Assembly: GCF_000379765.1 (NCBI RefSeq)
Contig: NZ_KB903465.1
Coordinates: 436,807 to 500,806 of the forward strand
Length of the DNA: 64,000 nucleotides
Direction of reading: 5' to 3'
DNA from: Flexithrix dorotheae DSM 6795
Lineage (GTDB): Bacteria > Bacteroidota > Bacteroidia > Cytophagales > Flammeovirgaceae
Position 1 is the first letter of the stretch. Every line of letters begins with the position of its first letter. Below, piece by piece: positions 1 through 8,647 of the stretch. Both the position numbers and the translations under genes were made by a program. The notes under the pieces are model-generated. The model ran no database searches, was not told where the DNA came from, and was given only the letters and a program-made list of their open reading frames with translations.

Positions 1-2
1 TG

Positions 3-644
3 GATTCTGCAACTTCTTCTCAGGTGATTAAGTCAGGGAAGGTAAATACAATAGAAAGTTTTCAGACTACACATTTTTCTATTGTGGATAAAGAAGGAAA
101 TGCAGTGGCTATTACCACTACCTTAAACAGCTATTTCGGATGTAAAGTCATGGTAGATGGAGCTGGTTTTTTCCTTAATAATGAAATGGATGATTTTAGC
201 ATAAAACCAGGAGTACCCAACCAGTTTGGCCTTGTGGGTGCTGAGGCCAATGCCATTGCTCCGGGAAAAAGAATGCTTAGTGCAATGACCCCTACCATTA
301 TTGAAAAAGAAGGAAAATTGTTCATGGTAGTAGGTACTCCCGGAGGTTCCACCATTATCACCAATGTTTATCAGGTCATTCTCAATGTAATTGATCATGG
401 ATTAACCATGCAGGAAGCTGTGGACGCAAAAAAAATGCATTCCCAATGGTTGCCAGACAGAATTATTGCTGAAAAAGGTTGCCTGGATAGTTTGACTATT
501 GACGCTCTACAACACCTTGGACACGAAATAAAAGAAATAAATACCATAGGCCGGATTGAGGCCATTTTGGTAAAAGAAGATGGGACTTATGAAGGAGCCG
601 CTGACAAAACAAGATCAGGAGATGCCATGGCTTTGGGATATTAA
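3..644 (+). CDS. ggt: gamma-glutamyltransferase, C-terminal part (5' cut by window edge)
   Basis: This is the small-subunit half of a gamma-glutamyltranspeptidase, the periplasmic N-terminal-nucleophile enzyme that cleaves or transfers the gamma-glutamyl group of glutathione. The reading frame is open from the first bases of the window, so the true start lies upstream; the GTG at 24 is internal. The TTHFS motif, with its first Thr codon at 66-68, marks the autoprocessing site and catalytic Thr. Further family signs are the SAMTPTI segment, the GTPGGST glycine loop and the closing ADKTRSGDA region. About 193 residues follow the Thr, a normal small-subunit length. A strong terminator follows at 663-707, so this is the end of a transcription unit. 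Confidence 0.93.
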   Translation, partial: DSATSSQVIKSGKVNTIESFQTTHFSIVDKEGNAVAITTTLNSYFGCKVMVDGAGFFLNNEMDDFSIKPGVPNQFGLVGAEANAIAPGKRMLSAMTPTIIEKEGKLFMVVGTPGGSTIITNVYQVILNVIDHGLTMQEAVDAKKMHSQWLPDRIIAEKGCLDSLTIDALQHLGHEIKEINTIGRIEAILVKEDGTYEGAADKTRSGDAMALGY

Positions 645-662
645 ATAATACCCTGTATATTT

Positions 663-707
663 GCATCATATTGGAAATATAGCTATGCCCAATATGATGC
701 ATTTTTT
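663..707 (+). terminator. intrinsic terminator after ggt
   Basis: A perfect 12-bp stem (663-674 pairs with 689-700) with a 14-nt loop is followed by a run of six T at 702-707. It begins 18 bases after the ggt stop codon. Confidence 0.85.
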
Positions 708-1090
708 ACTAGTCTCAATACAAAAATTCCAACCGAAAAACTGATGAAAATGAAATAATTACCACTAATTATGGTAATTAATCAACTCACTTCTAAACTG
801 ACCTAACTTTAACTACTAAGAAGTGACAATTGTCGGTTTCACAAACTTTTTTTACTGCAGGATTATTGGTTCAATTTTAGATATTGGCCTGATAATCAAA
901 TATAAATTTGCTACTTAACTACCCTCATAAAACTAAATACCTAAAATCTAATTAAGGTATTCAATACTCGTTCTACCAAACAATATTTTTTAATAACAAC
1001 CTGATAAATAACATTATAATAAAACCCAAAATTAGGGCAGATTAAAGTATAGATTTTTCTAAAATATTTTAATAGGGCCTTATTTAGTTT
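708..1090. other. intergenic region upstream of the GAF-histidine kinase
   Basis: About 380 very AT-rich bases without a convincing gene. It holds two short perfect inverted repeats: 757-764 with 772-779 (8 bp) and 936-942 with 955-961 (7 bp). A Bacteroidota-type -7 element, TAAATTTG, lies at 903-910, with a TTG at 884-886 that could serve as a -33 element, although the spacing is a little short. This would give a leader of about 170 nt for the kinase gene. Confidence 0.4.
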
Positions 1091-2350
1091 ATGAGCGAAG
1101 ACTTTTATTTAAGGAAGTACGAGGAGTTAAAGCAAAAAGAAAATCATTTTAGAATACTAAATAATTTTGCCACCTCTCTTTTATATCAATCTACAGTTGA
1201 AGAAATATTATGGGATGTAACAAAGAACGCAATTGCAAAACTCGGTTTTGAAGATTGTGTGGTATACCTGTTAGACGAAAATGACGAGTACCTGGTACAG
1301 GGGGCGGCCCATGGAAGTAAAAATCCATCAGAAAAAGAAATCAAGGATCCTATAAAAATTAAATTGGGAGAAGGAATTGTAGGGCATGTGGGCAAGTCAG
1401 GCATACCTGAAATTATTAATGACACCTCAAAAGATCCGCGTTATATTATCGATTATGCCGTCAGACATTCCGAAATTGCAGTTCCAATTATTGCTCAAAA
1501 TAAAGTAATAGGAGTAATTGATTCTGAGCACCCTGAAAAAAACTTCTATACTGAGGAACACCTGGACTTGCTCATTACCATTGCTTCCATGACATCCACA
1601 AAGCTCTCCAAAGCGAATGCACTCATGGAGTTGGAAAGACAAAACGAAAAATTAAAAAAGATAAATGCAGAATTAGATCGATTTGTGTATTCTGCTTCCC
1701 ACGATTTAAGAGCACCTTTATGTTCTGCTTTGGGCCTCATCCAGGTAGCTATGGATGAAAAGGACATCAGTAATATTAAGGGCTATCTCAGCTTACAGGA
1801 AAGCTCGCTCAAAAAGCTGGATAATTTGATTAAGGATATCGCCAATTATTCAAGGAATGAAAAAGACAGGCTTAAACAAGAAGCCGTGAATTTTGAAAGT
1901 ATAATTTGTTCTGCCATACATTACGTAAAGTCCATACCCTGCTATAATGTTTTCGAAATTCAGCCGGTTATCAAGCTTCAACTTTCATCACCATTTTTTT
2001 CGGATGAAGAAAGGATAAGTCTTATCCTTCAGCATCTTTTAAAAAATGCCATTCAATTTCAGGATCCCCAAAAGCCGGAAAAGCATGTAGAAGTTAAAGT
2101 TACTCAAAAGGATGAAGCTGTAGAATTATCAGTAACGGATAATGGGTATGGGATTTCCCCAGAACATTTAAACAGGATTTTTGATATGTTTTATATAGGC
2201 ACTGACCGGGCTTCAGGATCTGGATTGGGGCTTTATCTGGTTAAAGAGGCCGTTGAAAAAATTAAAGGAAAAATTGAGGTAAAAACCGAATTTGGACAAG
2301 GAACAACTTTTACAGTCCACATTCCCAATACTTTAAATCAAGCGCACTAA
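1091..2350 (+). CDS. GAF-domain sensor histidine kinase
   Basis: A 419-residue soluble sensor kinase with no membrane segment or signal peptide. Residues about 25-175 form a GAF domain (GEGIVGHV, a VPI core and a GVIDSEHP strand). A short coiled linker follows, then the HisKA dimerisation helix with phospho-acceptor His204 in SASHDLRAPL, and the HATPase domain with the N box LLKNAIQF, G1 box DNGYG and G2 box GSGLGLYLV. It probably autophosphorylates in response to a cytoplasmic or bound small-molecule signal. No response regulator is adjacent, so its partner is unknown. It sits alone between long intergenic regions. Confidence 0.9.
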   Translation: MSEDFYLRKYEELKQKENHFRILNNFATSLLYQSTVEEILWDVTKNAIAKLGFEDCVVYLLDENDEYLVQGAAHGSKNPSEKEIKDPIKIKLGEGIVGHVGKSGIPEIINDTSKDPRYIIDYAVRHSEIAVPIIAQNKVIGVIDSEHPEKNFYTEEHLDLLITIASMTSTKLSKANALMELERQNEKLKKINAELDRFVYSASHDLRAPLCSALGLIQVAMDEKDISNIKGYLSLQESSLKKLDNLIKDIANYSRNEKDRLKQEAVNFESIICSAIHYVKSIPCYNVFEIQPVIKLQLSSPFFSDEERISLILQHLLKNAIQFQDPQKPEKHVEVKVTQKDEAVELSVTDNGYGISPEHLNRIFDMFYIGTDRASGSGLGLYLVKEAVEKIKGKIEVKTEFGQGTTFTVHIPNTLNQAH

Positions 2351-2378
2351 AACAGGATTTTTTGAAATCTTTACTGCG

Positions 2379-2412
2379 AGGTGTTTATCAGCAATATTGT
2401 TGATAAACACCT
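2379..2412 (+). terminator. stem-loop after the GAF kinase
   Basis: A perfect 12-bp stem (2379-2390 with 2401-2412) closes a 10-nt loop. No T-tract follows, so it may end or stabilise the kinase mRNA without being a classical intrinsic terminator. Confidence 0.5.
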
Positions 2413-2863
2413 GCCTGCAGGGTAAGTGATAGCAATTTAACAAATGATCATCATCCACAGTCCTCCTTGCTAATTAAGTATTAATTTGCCCTCCATGCGA
2501 GTAGTGAACCTTTTCAGTTCAAAAATATTCTACCTCCCGCCTCAGTACAAAATCGCTTAACCTGCAAAATTTTATTTTCCGTTCATCATCACTCACTACT
2601 TTAAATCTGATACTGAGTATAAATTCTATTACTTCAGGTTTTAGTGTTTTCACGAATAAAATACCAGAAATTCAATCAATTTAAAATGCTTCTCTGTGTA
2701 GGTTTAATCCCATTTCATTAATCCCTACTTTTGCATGGCATTTTTATATGTGACCTTTGCGCATTACAGATATTTCATTTGGCCGAAGTTATCCACTTTG
2801 GCAAAAAATGTTTATAATTAATCTCCTTTGATTCAAAAACCTTAATATTTAATATAAATTGAT
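2413..2863. other. intergenic region upstream of the HlyD-like gene
   Basis: About 450 bases without a gene. A TACTTTTG at 2726-2733 matches the Bacteroidota -7 consensus TAnnTTTG and would start a leader of about 125 nt for the HlyD-like gene, but no clear TTG -33 element is seen. Nothing else stands out. Confidence 0.3.
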
Positions 2864-4117
2864 ATGAAATTGAAACTAAATAAGAAGACCTGGTTTACTT
2901 TAGGTGGAGCTGCCCTGTTCCTTATTTTTTTTCTGTCATGGAAAGTCGATTCTCCTAAAATTGAAAACATATTGGTAAAGCCAGAGAAAGGAGATTTTGA
3001 AATTGTAATTAATAGTACCGGGGAATTAGAAGCTAAAAACTCTACTCCAATTAATGGCCCCGGGATGTTACGCTCTGCTCGAATATATTCCGTTAAGATT
3101 GAGGATATTGTGGATGAAGGCACCATTGTGAAAAAGGGAGATTATGTGGCTACTCTGGATAGAACTGAAATTGCCGAAAGAATCAGAAATGAAGAACTGA
3201 ACGTAGAAGAAAGCCTAAACAGATACGAACAGGTACAGCTGGATACTGCGCTGGAATTGAGAGAGGCCAGGGATGTGGTGGCTAAAGCTAAATTGAATGT
3301 AGAAAGAAAAGAAATCGCCCTGAAAAAATCTGCTTTTGAACCCCCTGCGGCTATTGAAGAAGCGGAGTTAGCAGTTAAAGAAGCCCAAATGGATTATCTT
3401 CAAGCCGTGGATAATTATGAACTCAAATTTCAGCGGGCCCAAACACAGGTAAAAAGAAGACTTCTGGATTTGGTAGATGATCAAAAAGATGCTGAATTGT
3501 TACACAAATTAAGTGATGAATTCTCAATTATTGCACCTCAAAACGGAATGGTTATCTACATCAGGCATAGAGGAGTAAAAATGGGAAAAGGGTCAAGTAT
3601 GAGTACTTATAATTTAAGTGTTGCTAACCTGCCAGACTTGTCCAAAATGAATTCAAAAACTTATATTAATGAGATTGATATCAATAAAATAAGTGTAGGA
3701 CAAAAAGTAAAAATTGGTATCGATGCCTTTCCTGAAAAGCGATTATCCGGAAAAGTAGTAAACATTGCCAATATTGGGGAATCTCTGCCTAATTCTGATG
3801 CCAAAGTTTTTGAGGTTATCATTGAATTAACCGAAGAAGATACTACTTTACGACCTGGAATGACCACCAGTAATGAAATAATTGCCGATAAAATACCCAA
3901 TGTTGTATATCTTCCACTGGAATGTTTGCACAATTTAGACGATTCTATTAATTATGTTTTCAAAAAAACGCTAGGAGGTATCGTAAAACAAGAAGTAGTT
4001 GCGGGAAAAACAAATAGTAATGAAGTAATCATTACAAAAGGGGTAAGTGAAGAAGATGAAATTTTGCTTTCCACACCAGCGTATGAGGAAGATTATAAAT
4101 TAAAGAAATTAGATTAA
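2864..4117 (+). CDS. HlyD/AcrA-family periplasmic adaptor protein
   Basis: A 417-residue membrane-fusion (adaptor) protein. A membrane anchor at about residues 11-24 is followed by a first lipoyl half (VDEGTIVKKGDYVATLD, about 84-100), a long alpha-helical hairpin (about 105-220), a second lipoyl half (FSIIAPQNGMVIY) and beta-barrel and membrane-proximal domains with the LRPGMT motif near residue 335. Such proteins normally link an inner-membrane RND or ABC permease to an outer-membrane channel, but neither lies beside it. It is followed after 9 bases by a secreted repeat protein and then by a LytS/LytTR pair, so the run looks like one operon. Substrate is unknown. Confidence 0.85.
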   Translation: MKLKLNKKTWFTLGGAALFLIFFLSWKVDSPKIENILVKPEKGDFEIVINSTGELEAKNSTPINGPGMLRSARIYSVKIEDIVDEGTIVKKGDYVATLDRTEIAERIRNEELNVEESLNRYEQVQLDTALELREARDVVAKAKLNVERKEIALKKSAFEPPAAIEEAELAVKEAQMDYLQAVDNYELKFQRAQTQVKRRLLDLVDDQKDAELLHKLSDEFSIIAPQNGMVIYIRHRGVKMGKGSSMSTYNLSVANLPDLSKMNSKTYINEIDINKISVGQKVKIGIDAFPEKRLSGKVVNIANIGESLPNSDAKVFEVIIELTEEDTTLRPGMTTSNEIIADKIPNVVYLPLECLHNLDDSINYVFKKTLGGIVKQEVVAGKTNSNEVIITKGVSEEDEILLSTPAYEEDYKLKKLD

Positions 4118-4126
4118 TCGAAATTT

Positions 4127-5377
4127 ATGTTGGGTAAATTATCCAGATGTTTCATTACTTCCATATTATTTTTTCTCACTACAGCTCATTTTTCTTTTTC
4201 GCAGAATGATCATGGGATGATCTACGGACAAGTCAAATTGAAAAATGGGGATAGTTATAAGGGCCAACTGCGTTTTGAGGATGATGTAGCCATTTGGGCA
4301 GATATGTTTGAAGGAGTCAAATCGGAAGGCACACTTCCAGAAAACCTTTCTTTGGAGGATATCAAACCTCGCGCCTCATCAGATAATGATGATTCCTTTC
4401 AATTTGGCTTTATGAACCTTTGGGAAAATCGCGGGAAAGATTTAAATCCCTCTTTCAAATGTTATTTTGGTTATTTGGAAAGGATAAAGCCCCTTGGAGA
4501 TAATCTGGCCCATATTAAACTTAAAAACGGGCAATGGTTAAAAGTGAAAAAGAATGCTGAAAGTATTTTTGGGAAGAACCGGAAAATCTTGGTTTATACC
4601 ATAAATGGAAGAAAAGAATTTGGTTGGGGGGAAATAAAAGAAATACAACTGATGCCTACGCCTTCAGGGTTTAAAAATTATTTAGGAGCCCCGATTTATG
4701 CTGAGGTGTTTACCACTAATGGTTTTTTTGAAGGATATCTTGCCTGGGACAATGAGGAAAGGCTGGGAACAGATGAAATCAATGGAAAATGGGGCAATAA
4801 ATCCAGTGGACACAAACTTAAAGATATAGAATCGATAAAGGCCGTGGAAAATGGCTCAGAAATTACCCTCAGGTCAGGACAAAAAATGAAACTCACCGAC
4901 CATGCAGATGTAACTGATAAAAATGCCGGTATTTACCTGTATAACCTAACTTACGGCACAATTAAAGTAAGATGGAAACAGTTTATCTCAATGCAAATTA
5001 CCAAGCCAGCACACCCCCTTCCTTCCTACTACGATTTTAAAATGCCAAAGCATCTTTATGGATGGATCGAAACCAAAGACAACAGCCAATATAAAGGAAG
5101 AATTTTATACGATCTTGATGAAAAGTTTGATGTGGAAATGGTAGATGGAAGGGAAAATGAATTAGACTTCTTCATTCCTTTTAATTTTATCACCTCCATT
5201 GAACCCCAAAATCATAATTATTCATTAGTGAGATTGAATAATAATGTAAAAAAACTATTGGGTATTCATGACGATATCACACATAATAACCATGGAATAC
5301 TTATCTGGAATGATGATGAGGAAAATCAGGTACTTTTTGTTCCTTTTAAATTAATTAAAAAGATATCCTTTAAATAA
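4127..5377 (+). CDS. secreted protein built of Sm-like beta repeats, function unknown
   Basis: A 416-residue protein with a Sec signal peptide (hydrophobic stretch about residues 8-24, ending FSFSQ). I do not recognise a named family. The chain holds several recurring units of the type G-hydrophobic-K-NG-x-x-Y-KG-x-L followed by a strand such as IKEIQL: near residues 33-50 (LKNGDSYKGQL), 127-138, 190-205 (TTNGFFEGYL), 243-255 (LRSGQKMKL) and 310-325 (TKDNSQYKGRI). This is like the N-terminal part of the DUF481 protein at 15354. It follows the HlyD-like gene by 9 bases and precedes the LytS-like kinase, so a shared envelope role is likely. Confidence 0.7.
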   Translation: MLGKLSRCFITSILFFLTTAHFSFSQNDHGMIYGQVKLKNGDSYKGQLRFEDDVAIWADMFEGVKSEGTLPENLSLEDIKPRASSDNDDSFQFGFMNLWENRGKDLNPSFKCYFGYLERIKPLGDNLAHIKLKNGQWLKVKKNAESIFGKNRKILVYTINGRKEFGWGEIKEIQLMPTPSGFKNYLGAPIYAEVFTTNGFFEGYLAWDNEERLGTDEINGKWGNKSSGHKLKDIESIKAVENGSEITLRSGQKMKLTDHADVTDKNAGIYLYNLTYGTIKVRWKQFISMQITKPAHPLPSYYDFKMPKHLYGWIETKDNSQYKGRILYDLDEKFDVEMVDGRENELDFFIPFNFITSIEPQNHNYSLVRLNNNVKKLLGIHDDITHNNHGILIWNDDEENQVLFVPFKLIKKISFK

Positions 5378-5453
5378 TTTGCGGTTTTAAATATTTACGG
5401 TTTTGCTCCCAAGTTCCATTTATTTATTGCTTTCTTATTTTGCCGAAAACGAT

Positions 5454-6431
5454 ATGTATCAGGCTGAACCAGAGTATGATACACCCTGGTGGGACTTTGG
5501 TATTGATACCATTTACCTAATTGCGGGGCTTTGGATAATTTGTATTATTCTGTTGTTATGGCTGGGCAATTACCTGATTTACAATTTCCTCAACAAAAAA
5601 TTACCCTGGATTGAGTCACCCGGAAAAAGGTTTTATGTCCAGCTTTTCAGTAGCGCCATTTATTCCCTGCTTTGTATCAATGCTACTTATTACGTTTTTA
5701 AAGTATATTTCACCGAGGTTCCTCCCGATTCTTACCAGTATATCCTATTGAATATTTATGGAATTATTTTCACCTTACCTGTAATTTCCATTCACTTTGG
5801 AATTTTTTTTATGACCAAATGGAAAAAAGTGGTGATTGAAAACGAATCTTTGGAAAAGGAAAATATAAAAACTGAACTTACTGCCATTAAAAACCATATT
5901 GATCCACATTTCCTTTTTAATAATCTCAATATTTTATCCTCTTTAATTGAGCCGCATAATGAAGCCGCTCTCGATTTTTTAGATAATTTTTCAGAAGTTT
6001 ACAGGTATGTTCTAAAAAACAAAGACACAGAGCTGGTAGATTTGGGGACAGAGCTGGAATTTATGAGCGCCTACCTTTTTATCATGAAAAAAAGGTTTGA
6101 CAAACAAATGAGGATTGAGATAAACGTAGAAAACAGATATAAATCTCGCCTCATTCCTCCCCTGGCCCTGCAGTTGCTTATTGAGAATTGCCTGAAACAC
6201 AATAAAATTTCCTATGAAAATCCATTGGAAATCAGCATATTTATAGAAGGAAAATCCTTTTTAGTGGTCAAAAATAGTCTTCAACTAAAAGACAGAAAAA
6301 AATATTACACTTCAGGAAGTGGTTTGGCTAATTTGGAAAAACGTTATCAGTTATTGAGTGATCAGAAAATGCTGGTGGAAAAAACTGAAAACGAATTTAT
6401 TGTAAAAGTACCATTGTTAACATTAGATTAA
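5454..6431 (+). CDS. LytS-type membrane sensor histidine kinase
   Basis: A 325-residue kinase of the His_kinase (PF06580) class. Four predicted membrane segments fill the N-terminal 120 residues. The catalytic part has the phospho-acceptor motif DPHFLFNN (His152 with this start), an N box LLIENCLKHN and a short G box GSGLANL. I chose the ATG at 5454; the frame is open further up to a TTG at 5403, which would add 17 residues, but that start looks weaker. The response-regulator gene starts one base after its stop codon, so the two form a classical LytS/LytTR-type pair. The signal is unknown. Confidence 0.88.
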   Translation: MYQAEPEYDTPWWDFGIDTIYLIAGLWIICIILLLWLGNYLIYNFLNKKLPWIESPGKRFYVQLFSSAIYSLLCINATYYVFKVYFTEVPPDSYQYILLNIYGIIFTLPVISIHFGIFFMTKWKKVVIENESLEKENIKTELTAIKNHIDPHFLFNNLNILSSLIEPHNEAALDFLDNFSEVYRYVLKNKDTELVDLGTELEFMSAYLFIMKKRFDKQMRIEINVENRYKSRLIPPLALQLLIENCLKHNKISYENPLEISIFIEGKSFLVVKNSLQLKDRKKYYTSGSGLANLEKRYQLLSDQKMLVEKTENEFIVKVPLLTLD

Positions 6432-6432
6432 A

Positions 6433-7200
6433 ATGAAAATTGTAATTGTAGAAGATGAAGCTCTTGCAGCTCAGAAGTTGGAACAAATGATAAAACGGTA
6501 TGATGAAAGCCTTGAAATTCTCACTAAACTAAGTTCAGTAGAGTCTGCCGTAAAGTGGTTTAAGGAAAATGAAAATCCTGATTTGGTATTTTTGGATATT
6601 CATCTTTCCGATGGAATTTCGTTTGATATTTTCAATCAGGTGAAATTAAGATGTCCTGTAGTGTTCACCACTGCATATGATGAATATGCACTCAAAGCTT
6701 TTCAATTACAAAGTATTGATTACCTGCTAAAACCCATTCGATATAATAAATTTGAGGAAGCCATGGGCAAACTCAAAGAATATACAACTTCCATGAGGCA
6801 ACTGGAAGATACCGACAAACTTGACAAACTCATCAACCTTCTGGGAAGAAAAGGACAGGAATACAAATCAAGATTTCTGGTAAAAGCAGGGAGTAAAATT
6901 AAAACCATAAAAATTGAAGAAATCGCCTATTTTATTTCCGAAGACAAGGTGGTATTTATCATTACTCATGACAAAAAGAAGTACTCGGTAAATCACTCTT
7001 TAGACACCCTGGAAGAAATGCTCGATCCTAAAATTTTCTTTAGGGTTAACAGGCAGTTTATCATCCATATCGATTCCCCACAAAACATTTATCCATATTT
7101 TAAGGGCCGCCTGAAACTAGACCTGAACCCACCTTCAGATACTGAAATTGTAATCAGCAGTAATAAAGCTCCTTTGTTTAAAGAATGGCTTGACCAATAA
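6433..7200 (+). CDS. LytTR-family response regulator
   Basis: A 255-residue two-domain regulator. The receiver domain (residues 1-120) has the acidic pair in VEDE, phospho-acceptor Asp55 in LVFLDIHL, the conserved Thr in FTTAYDEYA and Lys in YLLKPI. The C-terminal LytTR DNA-binding domain (about 145-255) has a typical FLVKAGSKI start and the FFRVNRQFIIHI segment. It is the partner of the LytS-like kinase one base upstream. Likely targets include this operon, with its HlyD adaptor and repeat protein, but no paired LytTR-type direct repeats were identified upstream. Confidence 0.92.
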   Translation: MKIVIVEDEALAAQKLEQMIKRYDESLEILTKLSSVESAVKWFKENENPDLVFLDIHLSDGISFDIFNQVKLRCPVVFTTAYDEYALKAFQLQSIDYLLKPIRYNKFEEAMGKLKEYTTSMRQLEDTDKLDKLINLLGRKGQEYKSRFLVKAGSKIKTIKIEEIAYFISEDKVVFIITHDKKKYSVNHSLDTLEEMLDPKIFFRVNRQFIIHIDSPQNIYPYFKGRLKLDLNPPSDTEIVISSNKAPLFKEWLDQ

Positions 7201-7337
7201 AAATTTTATAAACTAAAATAATTTGCCGGTTTGTTTGCCTTATTCTTTTTCTTGTGTTAAAATGTGACTTTATTTTTCACCATGGTTACTCAGGGTAGCC
7301 ATTTAGAAATGGGTTATATAAATCAAGAGGTTCATCA

Positions 7338-7691
7338 ATGAATTTTTTAGTTAAAATTATCCTCATATTAGTTTTTGGGTCCTTATTTCAACTATTTTTC
7401 CCTTGGTGGACCATCGCCCTTGTAAGTGGAATTGTCATTTTTGTGAATGGAGGGAAAGGATTTAATAGTTTTCTTACCGGATTTATTGGGGTAGGAATGC
7501 TATGGTTTGGTTATGCCTTTATTATCGATCAGGAAACCGGAGCAATTCTTACCGAAAAGGTATCCAAAATATTCTTTTTACCCCATCCATTTTTGCTCAT
7601 TCTGGTCACAGGACTTATTGGAGGAATTGTAGGCGGATTTAGCGCACTAACAGGCAGTTTTCTGAGAGAGATTGTACTTAAGAATCACTAA
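7338..7691 (+). CDS. small integral membrane protein, unknown function
   Basis: A 117-residue very hydrophobic protein with three or four membrane segments (about 5-20, 24-38, 46-64, 84-108) and few charged residues. I do not recognise a family. It stands alone after the LytTR gene with a 137-base gap. A 19-codon open frame at 7282-7341 ends by overlapping its start (ATGA); this could couple translation but may be chance. Confidence 0.7.
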   Translation: MNFLVKIILILVFGSLFQLFFPWWTIALVSGIVIFVNGGKGFNSFLTGFIGVGMLWFGYAFIIDQETGAILTEKVSKIFFLPHPFLLILVTGLIGGIVGGFSALTGSFLREIVLKNH

Positions 7692-7752
7692 TTCCTTGTT
7701 TTCTAGTCACCAATCAGTCATCAGAAATACAATTTTTTCAAAAAAAAGAGAG

Positions 7753-8022
7753 TTAACAAACCTTCCCTGTTTTTGGATTGATATAACAGGCATCTCCGGA
7801 AATTTCCCTCATCTGTGTCATTTCAATTTCTAATAAATCCAAATACTCAAAAATACTTTCCCTGGTAGAATACGATTTACCACCCTCGGTAATGGAGGGT
7901 CGTATAATTCCGGTTTCCCCTTGTTCTTCGGGAATCCGCGCAAACCTGATACACAAATTTTTCAATTTATTTTCTATTATATCAGATGTTTTAGAACTGT
8001 TTTTTACATATACACAAATCAT
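7753..8022 (-). CDS. small hypothetical protein, thioredoxin-fold-like
   Basis: An 89-residue protein; the ATG at 8022 is preferred to the in-frame TTG at 8040. The sequence starts with a beta strand (MICVYV) followed by a SSKTSD segment, then RPSITEGGKSYSTRESIFEYLDLLE, which reads like the cis-Pro and following helix of a glutaredoxin or GST N-terminal domain (P-x-x-x-x-G-G ... S-I-x-x-Y-L). If so, the redox Cys pair is replaced by Ser-Ser. Two Cys lie near the C-terminus. The family call is inference; that it is a real gene is moderately likely from its charge pattern and lack of a competing frame. Confidence 0.5.
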   Translation of the reverse strand: MICVYVKNSSKTSDIIENKLKNLCIRFARIPEEQGETGIIRPSITEGGKSYSTRESIFEYLDLLEIEMTQMREISGDACYINPKTGKVC

Positions 8023-8290
8023 TATTCTAATTTTTAACAATTTTCAAGCAGGACAAAATTTTAATAATCTCAAACAAAAAGCATAATCCCACCTAAATAA
8101 TTATTCTTTTAATCTCACTTTTTCCAAATCAAAAGGAAAACCTTTTAATTATTAAATAATACGAGTCCTTTTTTTTGGGAAAAACAACTAATAAAAATAT
8201 TGTGAAAACACTATTTAGCTTTTCAAACAGTTAATATTCTAAAGAAATATAACAAACTAATACTTGCTTTCAAACATTCAACAAATAGCT

Positions 8291-8581
8291 ATGAATAATT
8301 TGTACCAAAATCAAAATATTGACTGGCAAAAATATTCCCATAAAAGGCAAAATAATCTACTAACTAAATTCTTGAAAATTTCTTTAGTATTCCTTTTTGG
8401 GGTGACTATGTTTTCGTCATGTACGCCTCCGCCTACTTACTCCAATAGTCAAAGTCAGTCCAAAGTTTATAATCGGAAATTATTTTCTGTAGATGTAAAA
8501 AGGGCACATGCCAGAAAATACAATACCATGGATATGCACGCAGGCTGCCCGGACAGAGGAAAGAGAAATCAAAAATATTAG
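8291..8581 (+). CDS. small putative lipoprotein
   Basis: A 96-residue protein from the ATG at 8291; an upstream in-frame TTG at 8264 is less likely. After an unusually long polar N-terminus (about 28 residues) comes a hydrophobic segment ending in FSSC, a possible lipobox, then TPPP and a short basic tail. No family is recognised. A good terminator follows 18 bases after the stop, which supports a real transcription unit. Confidence 0.55.
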   Translation: MNNLYQNQNIDWQKYSHKRQNNLLTKFLKISLVFLFGVTMFSSCTPPPTYSNSQSQSKVYNRKLFSVDVKRAHARKYNTMDMHAGCPDRGKRNQKY

Positions 8582-8598
8582 ATAATAAAATCATAAAA

Positions 8599-8630
8599 AA
8601 ACTCCTGATAACCTCAGGAGTTTTTTTTAT
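8599..8630. terminator. bidirectional intrinsic terminator
   Basis: An 8-bp perfect stem (8601-8608 with 8614-8621) with a 5-nt loop, preceded by an A run and followed by eight T. It separates the converging small lipoprotein gene and the S41 protease gene. Confidence 0.85.
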
Positions 8631-8647
8631 CCTTTCAATTATGAAAA

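Noticed and set aside
7282-7341. A 19-residue leader peptide overlapping the start of the small membrane protein
   Set aside because: Too short to judge; no composition or conservation evidence, so it was mentioned but not called.
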